Part shown: positions 34,461 through 42,251 of the stretch, piece by piece
Position numbering within the stretch: the stretch's first letter is position 1
Layout of the letters: every line of letters starts with the position of its first letter
IMG/VR virus record: IMGVR_UViG_3300005253_000361
Span: 53,124 to 117,123 of that record
Reading direction: 5' to 3' (one strand)
Source: a virus
DNA: 64,000 nt
Translations under genes and position numbers: made by a program
Notes under the pieces: generated by a model
The model's input: the letters and a program-made list of their open reading frames with translations, nothing else
What the model was told of the DNA's origin: nothing
Database searches by the model: none

Positions 34461-35038
34461 CAGGCGTGAGCCTCGATGTAACTGTCGATAGCATCGAGGT
34501 CGTATCCGGCATCCCGAATAGCCCGACGAAACGCCGCCGAGCGAAGCTCGTTCCGCGCGTCCCTCACAAGGTCCCGGCCAGCATCAAGGTTCAACTGTAG
34601 GAACCAAAAGATGCGGTACCAGGCGTCGAACTGGCATACCGGGTTCAGCAGGATGTCAAATTCCGTCGTGCCCTCGCCCATGTGGGCCCCGTACATCCGG
34701 AACCGTTGGTCTTGCGCGGCGACACGTCCGGCTGCGTCGCGCCCAATGAGGTAATCGACCCACCGCTGCTGGGCCCGCTTGCTGTACAGGCCATTGGGGT
34801 AGGGGACGGTGTCGACAAACTGCGCCGCGATGTACTCGTGGGGATCCGCCCCAATCTCCCGGATGAGATCAGCCGCACGGACAAAGTGAATCCGATTCGG
34901 GTGACGATGCATCTCCACCTTGAGCCGGTAATAGGGCTGCGTTTCCCGGCGAGCACGGGTGTAGGTGTCGACGACAGACCAGAACACTTGCGTATCGACA
35001 GGGTCGAGCGAGGTGTCAAACGGTTCAGCTAGCGCCAA
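34460..35038 (-). CDS. Hypothetical protein of the replication operon
   Basis: A 192-residue protein rich in Arg, Tyr and Trp. The frame opens at TTG 35080, but TTG 35038 follows GGAGGGGGAACTCCA and is preferred. Its stop overlaps the helicase ATG, so a helicase loader or accessory role is possible, but no motif supports it. Confidence 0.55.
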   Translation of the reverse strand: MALAEPFDTSLDPVDTQVFWSVVDTYTRARRETQPYYRLKVEMHRHPNRIHFVRAADLIREIGADPHEYIAAQFVDTVPYPNGLYSKRAQQRWVDYLIGRDAAGRVAAQDQRFRMYGAHMGEGTTEFDILLNPVCQFDAWYRIFWFLQLNLDAGRDLVRDARNELRSAAFRRAIRDAGYDLDAIDSYIEAHA

Positions 35039-35114
35039 TGGAGTTCCCCCTCCTGTAAGACCTGGCAGTGTGCGGGACAACCGGGTCAGCCTTCAACGAA
35101 CTTCTCACCGAAAC

Positions 35115-35138
35115 GAAAAGTTTCCTCGGAAACTTTCG
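35115..35138 (-). terminator. Hairpin immediately after UvsW-like gene
   Basis: AAAGTTTC and GAAACTTT pair perfectly around CGAG on the minus strand, directly after the helicase stop, followed by TTCGTTTC. The T-run is weak, so it may terminate partially or process the transcript. Confidence 0.45.
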
Positions 35139-36602
35139 CTACGCGGCGAGCTCCTCCTCCGAGAGGCTCTCCGCTTTCCGCACACTCACCCCCTCCTGCT
35201 GGTACGCGCGCTTCCGCGCCCTCGAATGCTTCTTGAGAATCTTGTGCCCGGTGTCCATGAAGTCGATCACCAGAAGACTCTTGTCGCCGGGATTCCGAAG
35301 ACCGCGCCCAAGCTTCTGCTTAGTGGCGTTCAACGACTTGCCGCCGGCCGCATTGATCAGCACCTCGATATTGGGTACATCTATCGAATCATCGTAGATT
35401 CCGGACCCGATCACGATCCGGTGCTCGCCTGACTGGAGCCCCGTGTAGATCTTGTCGCGCCCCTTCGAGTTGCCGTGGGCGAACGGAACCTCATACCCGA
35501 TGAACGCAAACAACTCGCGTAGCCGGCGCCCGTGATCAATCCGCTTCACCAGGATCAATACCTGGCGCCCACACTGCTGCGCCTGGGTCGCCGCGTCCAC
35601 GATCGCGATATTGCGGACCTCATTCTCGAGAATCCCCTCGGCCTCGACGTCCCGCCAAAGCTGCGCCCGGAGCTTCCGGAGCTTGAACTGATTACCCCGG
35701 GACAGTTTGCCGGACTGCTGCAGCAGAACCAGTGCTGCGATATCCTCCTCGACCGCCGGATGGATGTCGCCCGGGATATGGAGCATAATCGCCGCAGCAC
35801 GTGCGGAGAATCCACGCTTAATCAACGCATCCTGCGGCATCCGGTAGATCACCGGCCCGGTCGCCCCGATGAAATAGAGGTCCTTGCCGTCCTCACGACC
35901 GCCGGGCGTGCCCGACAGGCCGTAGCGGTGGTAGGCGTTCTCCGCGGTCGCGAGCGCGCCGCAGTAGGTCTTGGCGCCGACCCGATGAACCTCATCAGCA
36001 ATGACCAGAAGGTAGGGACTGAGGTCGCGCTTCGACGCCTTCGTGTAGGTCATGATGACGTAGGACTTGCCCTCGCCAGTCTCGTTCGCGACGAGGTCGT
36101 CGCCGAAGCACCGGCGGAACAGCTCCGTCATCTGGCGCACACCCTCGGCCCGCACGACCAACACGATCGTCGGGACCGCGACACAGTCGTGACTCGCAAA
36201 GGATTGCACCAGCGCGGCGGCGATAATCGATTTTCCCGAATTCGTCGCGAGCCCAAGAATTCCCCGACCCTCCCGGAGCGCGACCTTGACCGCCTCCTCC
36301 TGGTAATCACGAAGCTCAATACCGTCCGGCACCACCAGCTCCGGATCCACCACGTAGCCGAGATGGGGGTCGATCTCGTATTCGATCCCGACCGCATCGA
36401 GCTGCTGCACCACGTCCCACAGCAGCCCGGTGGGGAACTGGAGCTCCTTCTCCCTGATCCGCCACAAGTGGAAATGCGAGGCACCACCGGTGAAGAACGC
36501 CTGCGGGTCGCGGGCCTTACACTGGTCCTTGATCAGCTTCGCGACCTCGCGAGGACAGCCCGGAGCCGTCACCCACGAGGCCTCAACCTGCAGTCGAATC
36601 AT
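35139..36602 (-). CDS. Superfamily 2 helicase (UvsW-like)
   Basis: A 487-residue protein. Motifs: Q-like LRDYQEEAV (98), I LATNSGKS (118-125), II LVIADEVH (199-206), III LSGTP, then IV-VI with VLILVKRIDHGRRL, GSGIYDDSIDVP and QKLGRGLRNPG. The N-terminal ~85 residues are family-specific. In T4 UvsW reshapes branched DNA and switches origins to recombination-dependent replication; the partners RecA/UvsX, gp46/47-like and SSB are all in the same arm. Confidence 0.88.
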   Translation of the reverse strand: MIRLQVEASWVTAPGCPREVAKLIKDQCKARDPQAFFTGGASHFHLWRIREKELQFPTGLLWDVVQQLDAVGIEYEIDPHLGYVVDPELVVPDGIELRDYQEEAVKVALREGRGILGLATNSGKSIIAAALVQSFASHDCVAVPTIVLVVRAEGVRQMTELFRRCFGDDLVANETGEGKSYVIMTYTKASKRDLSPYLLVIADEVHRVGAKTYCGALATAENAYHRYGLSGTPGGREDGKDLYFIGATGPVIYRMPQDALIKRGFSARAAAIMLHIPGDIHPAVEEDIAALVLLQQSGKLSRGNQFKLRKLRAQLWRDVEAEGILENEVRNIAIVDAATQAQQCGRQVLILVKRIDHGRRLRELFAFIGYEVPFAHGNSKGRDKIYTGLQSGEHRIVIGSGIYDDSIDVPNIEVLINAAGGKSLNATKQKLGRGLRNPGDKSLLVIDFMDTGHKILKKHSRARKRAYQQEGVSVRKAESLSEEELAA

Positions 36603-36877
36603 TGGGGCCTCCCAAGTTTCTCGCGCCAGCGATCGTACTGCTTGCGGGCTGCGTTGTGGGTAACGTCGTAGGCCTTCTGGATGGCCTCGATAGCGTCAGC
36701 CCGAGGAATGTTGGCTCGAGCGATGGACTCCACGAACATCTTGCGAGGCCTGTCTGCAGAGACCCCAGCACCCACCGCGCAAGGCAGCCGATAAGCACAC
36801 CCGATACAGGCGTCGGTCCGGTAGAACCATTCCGGCTCCCGATAGCAGAATGGCTTGGTGGGCGTCGCGTCAACCAT
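36599..36877 (-). CDS. WhiB-like cysteine protein
   Basis: A 92-residue protein from ATG 36877 (overlaps the micro-gene stop). Residues 11-34 give C-x13-C-x2-C-x5-C (FCYREPEWF...ACIGCAYRLPC), the spacing of WhiB-type [4Fe-4S] proteins, though the G[VI]WGG turn is missing. The C-terminal half (ADAIEAIQKAYDVTHNAARKQYDRW) looks like a helix-turn-helix. It may be a phage transcription regulator. The cluster is inferred from spacing only. Confidence 0.55.
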   Translation of the reverse strand: MVDATPTKPFCYREPEWFYRTDACIGCAYRLPCAVGAGVSADRPRKMFVESIARANIPRADAIEAIQKAYDVTHNAARKQYDRWREKLGRPQ

Positions 36878-37043
36878 CAGAATCCTCGCCGTTGATCTGC
36901 TCACACAACGCCTGAATCAGACCTCGAATTTGCGTTGACCCAATACTCGTGGGCAGGTCAAAGCGGCAGGGCCTCTCCTTGTGCTTCAGCCTGCGGATAA
37001 TCTGCAGGGTTCGAGCTTCAAGCTTCTTCTGATCGAGCTTCAT
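36870..37043 (-). CDS. Micro-protein, 57 residues
   Basis: MKLDQKKLEARTLQIIRRLK onward, a basic helix then DLPTSIGSTQIRGLIQALCEQ. It starts at ATG 37043 with GGAGGAGG six bases before, and its stop overlaps the WhiB-like start. No family recognised; the strong ribosome site and tight coupling make it real. Confidence 0.65.
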   Translation of the reverse strand: MKLDQKKLEARTLQIIRRLKHKERPCRFDLPTSIGSTQIRGLIQALCEQINGEDSDG

Positions 37044-37062
37044 CGAACCTCCTCCACCTTCC
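37038..37062 (-). repeat. Duplicated stop/ribosome-site/start cassette, copy 1
   Basis: A 25-base perfect repeat of 37375-37399. It encodes the last codons of one gene (KVEEVR-stop), a GGAGGAGG ribosome site and the overlapping ATGAAG start of the next. Confidence 0.85.
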
Positions 37063-37204
37063 AGCCTTTCGAGGCGCTTCGCTTTTGTCGGCAGCTACAC
37101 CCCTTGGTAAGCCGCTGATCTCGAGTAACTACAACCCGGCAAAAGCACCCAAATAAATCGTCGTGCACACGACGGTCATGCCCGCAGGCGGTGCAGAGCT
37201 TCAT
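37040..37204 (-). CDS. Micro-protein with cysteine clusters, 54 residues
   Basis: MKLCTACGHDRRVHDDLFGC followed by FCRV and GCSCRQ: at least six Cys in CxxC/CxC pairs, so a zinc knuckle is likely. It ends with the same KVEEVR residues as the SbcC-like protein, because both share a 25-base repeat over their stop/next-start junction. Confidence 0.6.
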   Translation of the reverse strand: MKLCTACGHDRRVHDDLFGCFCRVVVTRDQRLTKGCSCRQKRSASKGWKVEEVR

Positions 37205-37380
37205 CGAATTTTCCCTTTTAAAAACTCAAGTACGCTAAGGTCCCAGACATCAGTCGCGCTCGGGAACGACACGGCCACCGAAAGCGCCCGCCAGCGAGAG
37301 AGGCGAAACGGAACCAGTCGAAAATTGTGATAGTCGTACCAGAGAACTCGAAGTCGCCGGCATACCCACAGAGTCTTCAT
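37201..37380 (-). CDS. Micro-protein, 59 residues
   Basis: MKTLWVCRRLRVLWYDYHNF, Trp- and Arg-rich. ATG 37380 overlaps the stop of the SbcC-like gene and has GGAGGAGG upstream; its stop overlaps the next micro-gene start. Unknown function. Confidence 0.55.
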   Translation of the reverse strand: MKTLWVCRRLRVLWYDYHNFRLVPFRLSRWRALSVAVSFPSATDVWDLSVLEFLKGKIR

Positions 37381-37399
37381 CGAACCTCCTCCACCTTCC
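37375..37399 (-). repeat. Duplicated stop/ribosome-site/start cassette, copy 2
   Basis: Identical to 37038-37062, here joining the SbcC-like gene to the 59-residue micro-gene. Confidence 0.85.
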
Positions 37400-39254
37400 C
37401 GATCTCAATCCGTTCGCCGTCCAGGATTCCGATATCGAAATGGCTGAGCACCAGAACCTGGTCGACGTTAATCTCGCCGAGCAACATCCCGAGCGCATCA
37501 CGGTTGTCTTCGTCGATGCGGTCCAGGACCCCGTCAAGGATCATGAGATTGCCGAAGCCAATCCGCTTCGACAGGTACTCAGCGATCGCGATCCGGAGGC
37601 AGACACACACCGTGTCGACTTGCCCGGTCGAGAAATCGGCAAGCGGATTGCCGTTGATATGGAACTCCAGATCTTCGTTGACTGTGAGACGCCAGTCGCG
37701 GCCGGCCGCCCCGTAGAGCAGACGCGTGGCCCGGTCCGCAACCCACCCGAGCGACGCCGCCATGACGCTGTCTCGGAAGTCCGGCAGGGCCTTCGTGAGC
37801 GTCTCCATGGTGTCGCGTTTGACCCGGAGCCGATCCGCCTTCCTGAGTTCCTTCTCGGCCTTGTCCAGCTTGAAGGCAGCCTCGTCGACGGCCCGGTCGG
37901 CCACCGTGACCCGTCCCAGGGCAAGCCCGTGGGCTTGCGTGGTTGAATCCAGCTGGCGCTCCTCGGCCCTGAGGTCACGCTCGGCGGTGTCGTCCACCTC
38001 CGGCAACTGCTCCAGCGCCGTGGCCACCTCAGCGAGCTTCACCTTGTAGCGATCCCGCTTCTCCTCCAGCTCCTTCTTGCGAGCCGTGGCGGACGCCGCT
38101 TCCGACTCAGCACGATCCGCGGCCTGAAGCTCGGCAACGACCTGCTCTCGTTCCATCGCCAGGTCGTAAGCCGCGCGATTCGCCTCCTCCGCGGCCACTT
38201 GGGCTGCGGCGCACTCGTCTGTCAGCGTACCGAGTTCGGCATCAACAGCCTCCAGAGCCGCAGCCTTGTTGCGAATGCCCCGGAGGCACAGAGGACACTT
38301 TCCTCCGTCAAGTGCATCGCGGTTCTCGGCGAGAAAGTCCCGCTGACCTGAAAGGGCCGTGGACCCCAACACACACGCGCGCGCTTCCTCGTTGGCCTCG
38401 GCGAGCCTGGTATCGATCTCTTCCAGGCTCGGCAAGTCCTGCGGATCCGGCACCTCCGGTGCCACGATCCCGGCGGCCAGCATCTCGCACTCCTCGACGA
38501 TATCAGCGAACCGGATCACGTCAGCCTCCAGGGCCGTGCGTTCCCGTACCGCGTCACCGGAGAATGCGGCGCGAAGCTCCTCCACCTTCGCTGCCTGATG
38601 GGTCTTGTCTACCTCCACCGCTGCGGCCGCGACCTTCAGTCCGTCCAGCTCATCGAGCGCATCCGTGGTGAGGGTGGCGTACCCCTCCACCATCTCAGCC
38701 GTCGGAGCCTGCAGACACTGTTGGGCATAATCCGCGTGCACCATCCGAACCGCCTTGATGACGCCGTCCAAGTCCTCGAGACGGAACAGCGAAGCCACCA
38801 GCTTCTTCCGCACCGACGGGATGGCGAACACAAAATAGTCCAACTCCTTCTGGGCGGCGTACTGGACCGAGAAGCCCTCCAGATCAAGCCCGAGCGACTC
38901 CAGATACTGCTGAACGCCAGACGAGCTGTCGGCCAACGTGTCGGTGGCGGTCTCGACCCAGGCCTTACTCCCGCCGGACTGCAATAGCTCCCGGACGAAC
39001 AGATGGTCAAGCCCGTCAAGCGCGATCACAACCTCGACCCGACACTTCTCCGCGCCGTATCGGATCAGGCGTTTCTGTTGCTTCGCCTGCACCCCCTGTG
39101 CCCCCCAGAGGCACCACGCGATCGCCTCAGCGATCGAGGTCTTGCCGGCGCCGTTCGGTCCAACCAGCACGGTGGTGCCGAGACCAAACTCCAGCGAAAG
39201 ATCCTCGTGAACCTTGAAATTTTTAATCGCCACAGACCGCAGTTGCGCGCTCAT
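37377..39254 (-). CDS. SbcC/Rad50-like ATPase (T4 gp46-like)
   Basis: A 625-residue protein. Walker A LVGPNGAGKTS at 30-40, two long coiled-coil arms (about 160-300 and 330-480) around a zinc hook CPLC at 320-323, then signature ADFSTGQVDTVCVCLRIAIAEY and Walker B LMILDGVLDRID. It partners the SbcD-like nuclease encoded upstream to resect DNA ends for recombination-dependent replication. Confidence 0.9.
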   Translation of the reverse strand: MSAQLRSVAIKNFKVHEDLSLEFGLGTTVLVGPNGAGKTSIAEAIAWCLWGAQGVQAKQQKRLIRYGAEKCRVEVVIALDGLDHLFVRELLQSGGSKAWVETATDTLADSSSGVQQYLESLGLDLEGFSVQYAAQKELDYFVFAIPSVRKKLVASLFRLEDLDGVIKAVRMVHADYAQQCLQAPTAEMVEGYATLTTDALDELDGLKVAAAAVEVDKTHQAAKVEELRAAFSGDAVRERTALEADVIRFADIVEECEMLAAGIVAPEVPDPQDLPSLEEIDTRLAEANEEARACVLGSTALSGQRDFLAENRDALDGGKCPLCLRGIRNKAAALEAVDAELGTLTDECAAAQVAAEEANRAAYDLAMEREQVVAELQAADRAESEAASATARKKELEEKRDRYKVKLAEVATALEQLPEVDDTAERDLRAEERQLDSTTQAHGLALGRVTVADRAVDEAAFKLDKAEKELRKADRLRVKRDTMETLTKALPDFRDSVMAASLGWVADRATRLLYGAAGRDWRLTVNEDLEFHINGNPLADFSTGQVDTVCVCLRIAIAEYLSKRIGFGNLMILDGVLDRIDEDNRDALGMLLGEINVDQVLVLSHFDIGILDGERIEIGKVEEVR

Positions 39255-39487
39255 CGTCCAAGCTCCTTCGTGCGGCGTCGCAGTGCGGACAGCAAGGTGG
39301 CAACGGTAGCCGTGGCACTAACGAACTGGTTGACCTCACAACTCAACACACCCGGCCGAAAAGCTTCTTCGCAGCAGAGCGCCGGGCGCCCGCAGGCTTC
39401 GCACCGGTGCACCGGAGGCGAAAGCGAAGGGCCGTCACCCAAGAATTCACTGAGAGGGATTGGTTTGAACTCGAAATCGTTAGTCAT
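39251..39487 (-). CDS. Small CxxC protein between nuclease subunits
   Basis: A 78-residue protein from ATG 39487, overlapping the SbcD-like stop; its stop overlaps the SbcC-like start. RCEACGRPALCC at about 30-41 is zinc-ribbon-like. It may be an accessory of the complex, suggested by position only. Confidence 0.6.
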   Translation of the reverse strand: MTNDFEFKPIPLSEFLGDGPSLSPPVHRCEACGRPALCCEEAFRPGVLSCEVNQFVSATATVATLLSALRRRTKELGR

Positions 39488-40494
39488 CGTCCAATCTCCC
39501 TCAAAAAGTGGCGGCCGTACCGGAACACCTGAGGAGATAGCTTCTGCCGGTTGCAAAATTCCTCCCAGGAGGTCGCGACCTCTGCGGTGCCCAGGTTGAC
39601 CTGGGCTGCCACGTCGGGGCGACCAAGAAACTCCCGCTGGATCAGCGGGTGGAAATCGAGACACTTCGGATCGATCCGGGTCGGATCTCCTGCCATCCGG
39701 AGCCGAATCGCAGCCGACTCAAACCCCTCCAGCACCTCCCGCAGCTTTTCCTCCGGGCGGTCCCAGGTATCGAGGTCGAAGTCGATCGTGATGAGCTCGC
39801 GGGCCGGAGAATCCCAGGGCGTCACCTCGCCGGTATCGGTGTCGATGACCAGGATTCCGCAGTCCGAGCCCTGCTCACCAAAATTGAGCCGCTCGAGGCC
39901 GCCGCTGTACCAGGCGCCGGGCATGATCTCCTTACGCTCATGCCAGTCGCCGAGCGCCAGGTAGGACCAGTTGTCCGGGATGCCCTCGTAGATAGCCCGC
40001 GGATGTCGGTCACTGAAAATCGCTGGCGGGTAGGGCGCGTGCACCACCAGGAAGTCGCCCTCAGGGAGCGCGGCCCAGTCGAGCGGGATGTTGTCCCAGC
40101 CCTGGTAGACGAAACGGAAGCCGTCGATGTCCTCGGTGAACTCGCCGGCGTGCATCATCTGCAGCCGACCGGTTGAATCCGTGGCCTGCAGCGCGGCGAA
40201 GATATGACACCGTTCAGACTTGGGCGTATCGTGCTGGCCGGAAATAATCCGTACCGAGATCCCCTCGCGGGTCAGACGGGTGATGCCCGTAATAGCCGCG
40301 AGTAGGGTTTCGTTATCGGGGTCAGGGCTGTCGAAAAAGTCGCCCGGAAACAGAGCCACCCGACAGCCCCGATCGATGATCGTGTCGACCGCCGCGAGGA
40401 AGCAGTTGATCACGTCCTCCTTGCGGCGGGCGCTCCGGGCACCACCGAACCGCCCGAACCCCAGGTGTACGTCTGAACAATGTGCGATCTTCAT
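39484..40494 (-). CDS. SbcD/Mre11-like nuclease (T4 gp47-like)
   Basis: A 336-residue calcineurin-type phosphoesterase: CSDVHLG (6-12), LFPGDFFDS, SGQHD (where GNHD is usual), VVHAPYPP and ALGDWHE. These bind two metal ions for exonuclease activity. The C-terminal ~100 residues would contact the SbcC-like coiled coil. Coupled to the radical SAM gene by overlap. Confidence 0.88.
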   Translation of the reverse strand: MKIAHCSDVHLGFGRFGGARSARRKEDVINCFLAAVDTIIDRGCRVALFPGDFFDSPDPDNETLLAAITGITRLTREGISVRIISGQHDTPKSERCHIFAALQATDSTGRLQMMHAGEFTEDIDGFRFVYQGWDNIPLDWAALPEGDFLVVHAPYPPAIFSDRHPRAIYEGIPDNWSYLALGDWHERKEIMPGAWYSGGLERLNFGEQGSDCGILVIDTDTGEVTPWDSPARELITIDFDLDTWDRPEEKLREVLEGFESAAIRLRMAGDPTRIDPKCLDFHPLIQREFLGRPDVAAQVNLGTAEVATSWEEFCNRQKLSPQVFRYGRHFLREIGR

Positions 40495-41489
40495 GCTCCC
40501 CCTCCTTCGGTCAAATCAAAGGGACGTGTGCCCGAGAGCAGCGCGTTCCCACAGGTGATCCGCCCCTCATCCTCCTCGCGAGAAGCGATGAAGACCAGAA
40601 CGTCGTAGCCGTGTTCAACCAGCCGCTCCTCGGTCCATCGGTAGGGCTCGAACGTGGTGTAGTCGCCCTCGGTCTCGATCCCGTTGCCCAGCGCCGCATC
40701 GGTGCGGTGCATCGGGGTGAGCTTGATCAGGTAGTGGGCGGGATCGAAGTAGCGCCGCAGCACATACGGATCGATCTCGTACCCGGCGAGCGCGAAGTTG
40801 AGCGTGATCTTCCGCCCGAGCGGGTCCGCCAACCCCTCCAGCATCTGACCGATATCGGCGAGCGATAGTGCGTTGCCGTTGAACATGTCGACACGCTCGG
40901 TCTCCGACGTCGAGTTGATACTCAGCTGCAGCCCCGCGTTGCCCCGGTAGATGTCGTTCTTGACTACCTCCAGCCAACGCTGCAGGAAGTCGCGCAGATA
41001 GACGTTGTGGCGCGGCATCATCGTGGAGACCACCGGATGAACTCGGTACGCCGGCCAGAGGTGGTCGTAGAACCAACAGGCCGCGTTGAGAACATGGGGG
41101 TTCCAAGTCGGTTCCCCCATCCGGGCAAAGTGAATATTCAGCCGGTCGCTCCACGGGACCTCCGGGTGGAGCGCCAGCCCCATCTGCACCTGCCGGATCA
41201 TGTCGTTCAGGGTGGCGTTCTTCCCCGGCCCCACCTTGGGTACGTCGCAGAAATTGCAACCCATCGAGCAGCCGTACTGGGTCGAGATCGTGATGACCCA
41301 CTTCTGGTAAAGCGGCAACAGATCGGTGTGCTGCACCGTACCGAGCGGGCGCGTCAACCCCATCGCGTCACACTTGACGTTGACGCCCTTCCCGTAGTCC
41401 CCCAGGGACAACAGCTCGAGTGAACCGTAGTCGCCCTGAACCACCAGGATGTCCCCCGTCGGGACCTCCACGCGCTCAATAATCTTCAT
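40491..41489 (-). CDS. Radical SAM enzyme, RlmN/Cfr-like
   Basis: A 332-residue protein. The [4Fe-4S] site is YGCSMGCNFC (Cys74, 78, 81). RlmN-type landmarks follow: RMGEPTWNPHVL, LQLSINSTSETER, KITLNFALAGYEID, IKLTPMHR and a late RITCGNALL with Cys313 at the position of the methyl-carrying Cys (RlmN Cys355). The second RlmN thiol (Cys118) aligns with Thr67. RlmN and Cfr methylate adenosine C2 or C8 in RNA. The substrate here is unknown; the loss of one thiol suggests altered chemistry. Confidence 0.75.
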   Translation of the reverse strand: MKIIERVEVPTGDILVVQGDYGSLELLSLGDYGKGVNVKCDAMGLTRPLGTVQHTDLLPLYQKWVITISTQYGCSMGCNFCDVPKVGPGKNATLNDMIRQVQMGLALHPEVPWSDRLNIHFARMGEPTWNPHVLNAACWFYDHLWPAYRVHPVVSTMMPRHNVYLRDFLQRWLEVVKNDIYRGNAGLQLSINSTSETERVDMFNGNALSLADIGQMLEGLADPLGRKITLNFALAGYEIDPYVLRRYFDPAHYLIKLTPMHRTDAALGNGIETEGDYTTFEPYRWTEERLVEHGYDVLVFIASREEDEGRITCGNALLSGTRPFDLTEGGGA

Positions 41490-42244
41490 GCTCCCCCTCC
41501 TTCATCCGGCCGGCGCCACGTCCGTCCCGTCAGGACCTGGCGTACCGTCGAAATTGAAATGTCGTGTTGTGCAGCAAGCTCGACCAGCGAAACCCCCCGG
41601 CCACCCCGGACGCGACGTGGTTGCGTCGTGTACGCCTCACGGATCTCCTGCGCGATTTCGAAGTTGATGCGGGCGTTTCCACAGTGGATGCCGCTAGGAT
41701 GACCGACCTGCTGCACGTTCCACCGCTGCGGTCGAGCCCCCTGGTGCTCCGGGGCCAGACATAGCTGGTCCCCGCAGATGTTGAAGATCTGAATGCCGTC
41801 CGGAACCGCTCCGTAGGTGAGCTCAACCGCGGCACGCCGGGCCGAAACCGAGGTACCGCCGAGTCCCAGCTTTGGCTGCGGGCACGTGTGACCCCGACCG
41901 GCGTGGCCGGCCCAGATCCAACACCCCTCAGGGGAGCGCTCCACCTTCGCGAGCAGCCGATCCCCGACGCCATTCTCGAGCGCGCGACACCGCTCTTCCG
42001 AACGAGCCACCCCCATCGTGGTGCAGTACTGACCCGACAACAGCTTGCTCGCCAGCACCCCCCGGTGGAGCCATGCCGTCAGGGTCTCGATCGTGTGGGT
42101 TTTGACTTCACGCACGACTTCCCGAGTCGACGGGGCGCGGCGGAACACCCCCGCGAGGTCGCAACCCCCCAGTACACCGGTGCCCCCGTCATGCTCCACG
42201 GCACGCTTGAGCGCGATGTCGAACGCCTTAACCTTCAGCCCCAT
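41486..42244 (-). CDS. HNH-like protein with C-terminal HTH, probably degenerate
   Basis: A 252-residue protein from ATG 42244. The centre (EGCWIWAGHAGRG ... ARRAAVELTYGAVPDG ... FNICGDQLCLAPEH) has the HNH_3 layout, but the first His of the VxHxC motif is Asn (FNIC). The C-terminal part (INFEIAQEIREAY ... LAAQHDISISTVRQVLTGRTW) is a NUMOD/HTH-like DNA-binding domain. The N-terminal 100 residues are unassigned. It could be a decayed homing endonuclease. Confidence 0.6.
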   Translation of the reverse strand: MGLKVKAFDIALKRAVEHDGGTGVLGGCDLAGVFRRAPSTREVVREVKTHTIETLTAWLHRGVLASKLLSGQYCTTMGVARSEERCRALENGVGDRLLAKVERSPEGCWIWAGHAGRGHTCPQPKLGLGGTSVSARRAAVELTYGAVPDGIQIFNICGDQLCLAPEHQGARPQRWNVQQVGHPSGIHCGNARINFEIAQEIREAYTTQPRRVRGGRGVSLVELAAQHDISISTVRQVLTGRTWRRPDEGGGA

Positions 42245-42251
42245 AACGGCC

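Noticed and set aside
41920-41940. A CCCCTCAGGGG string similar to the TGAGGG element
   Set aside because: It is a palindrome inside the HNH-like coding region, with no start codon downstream; treated as chance.
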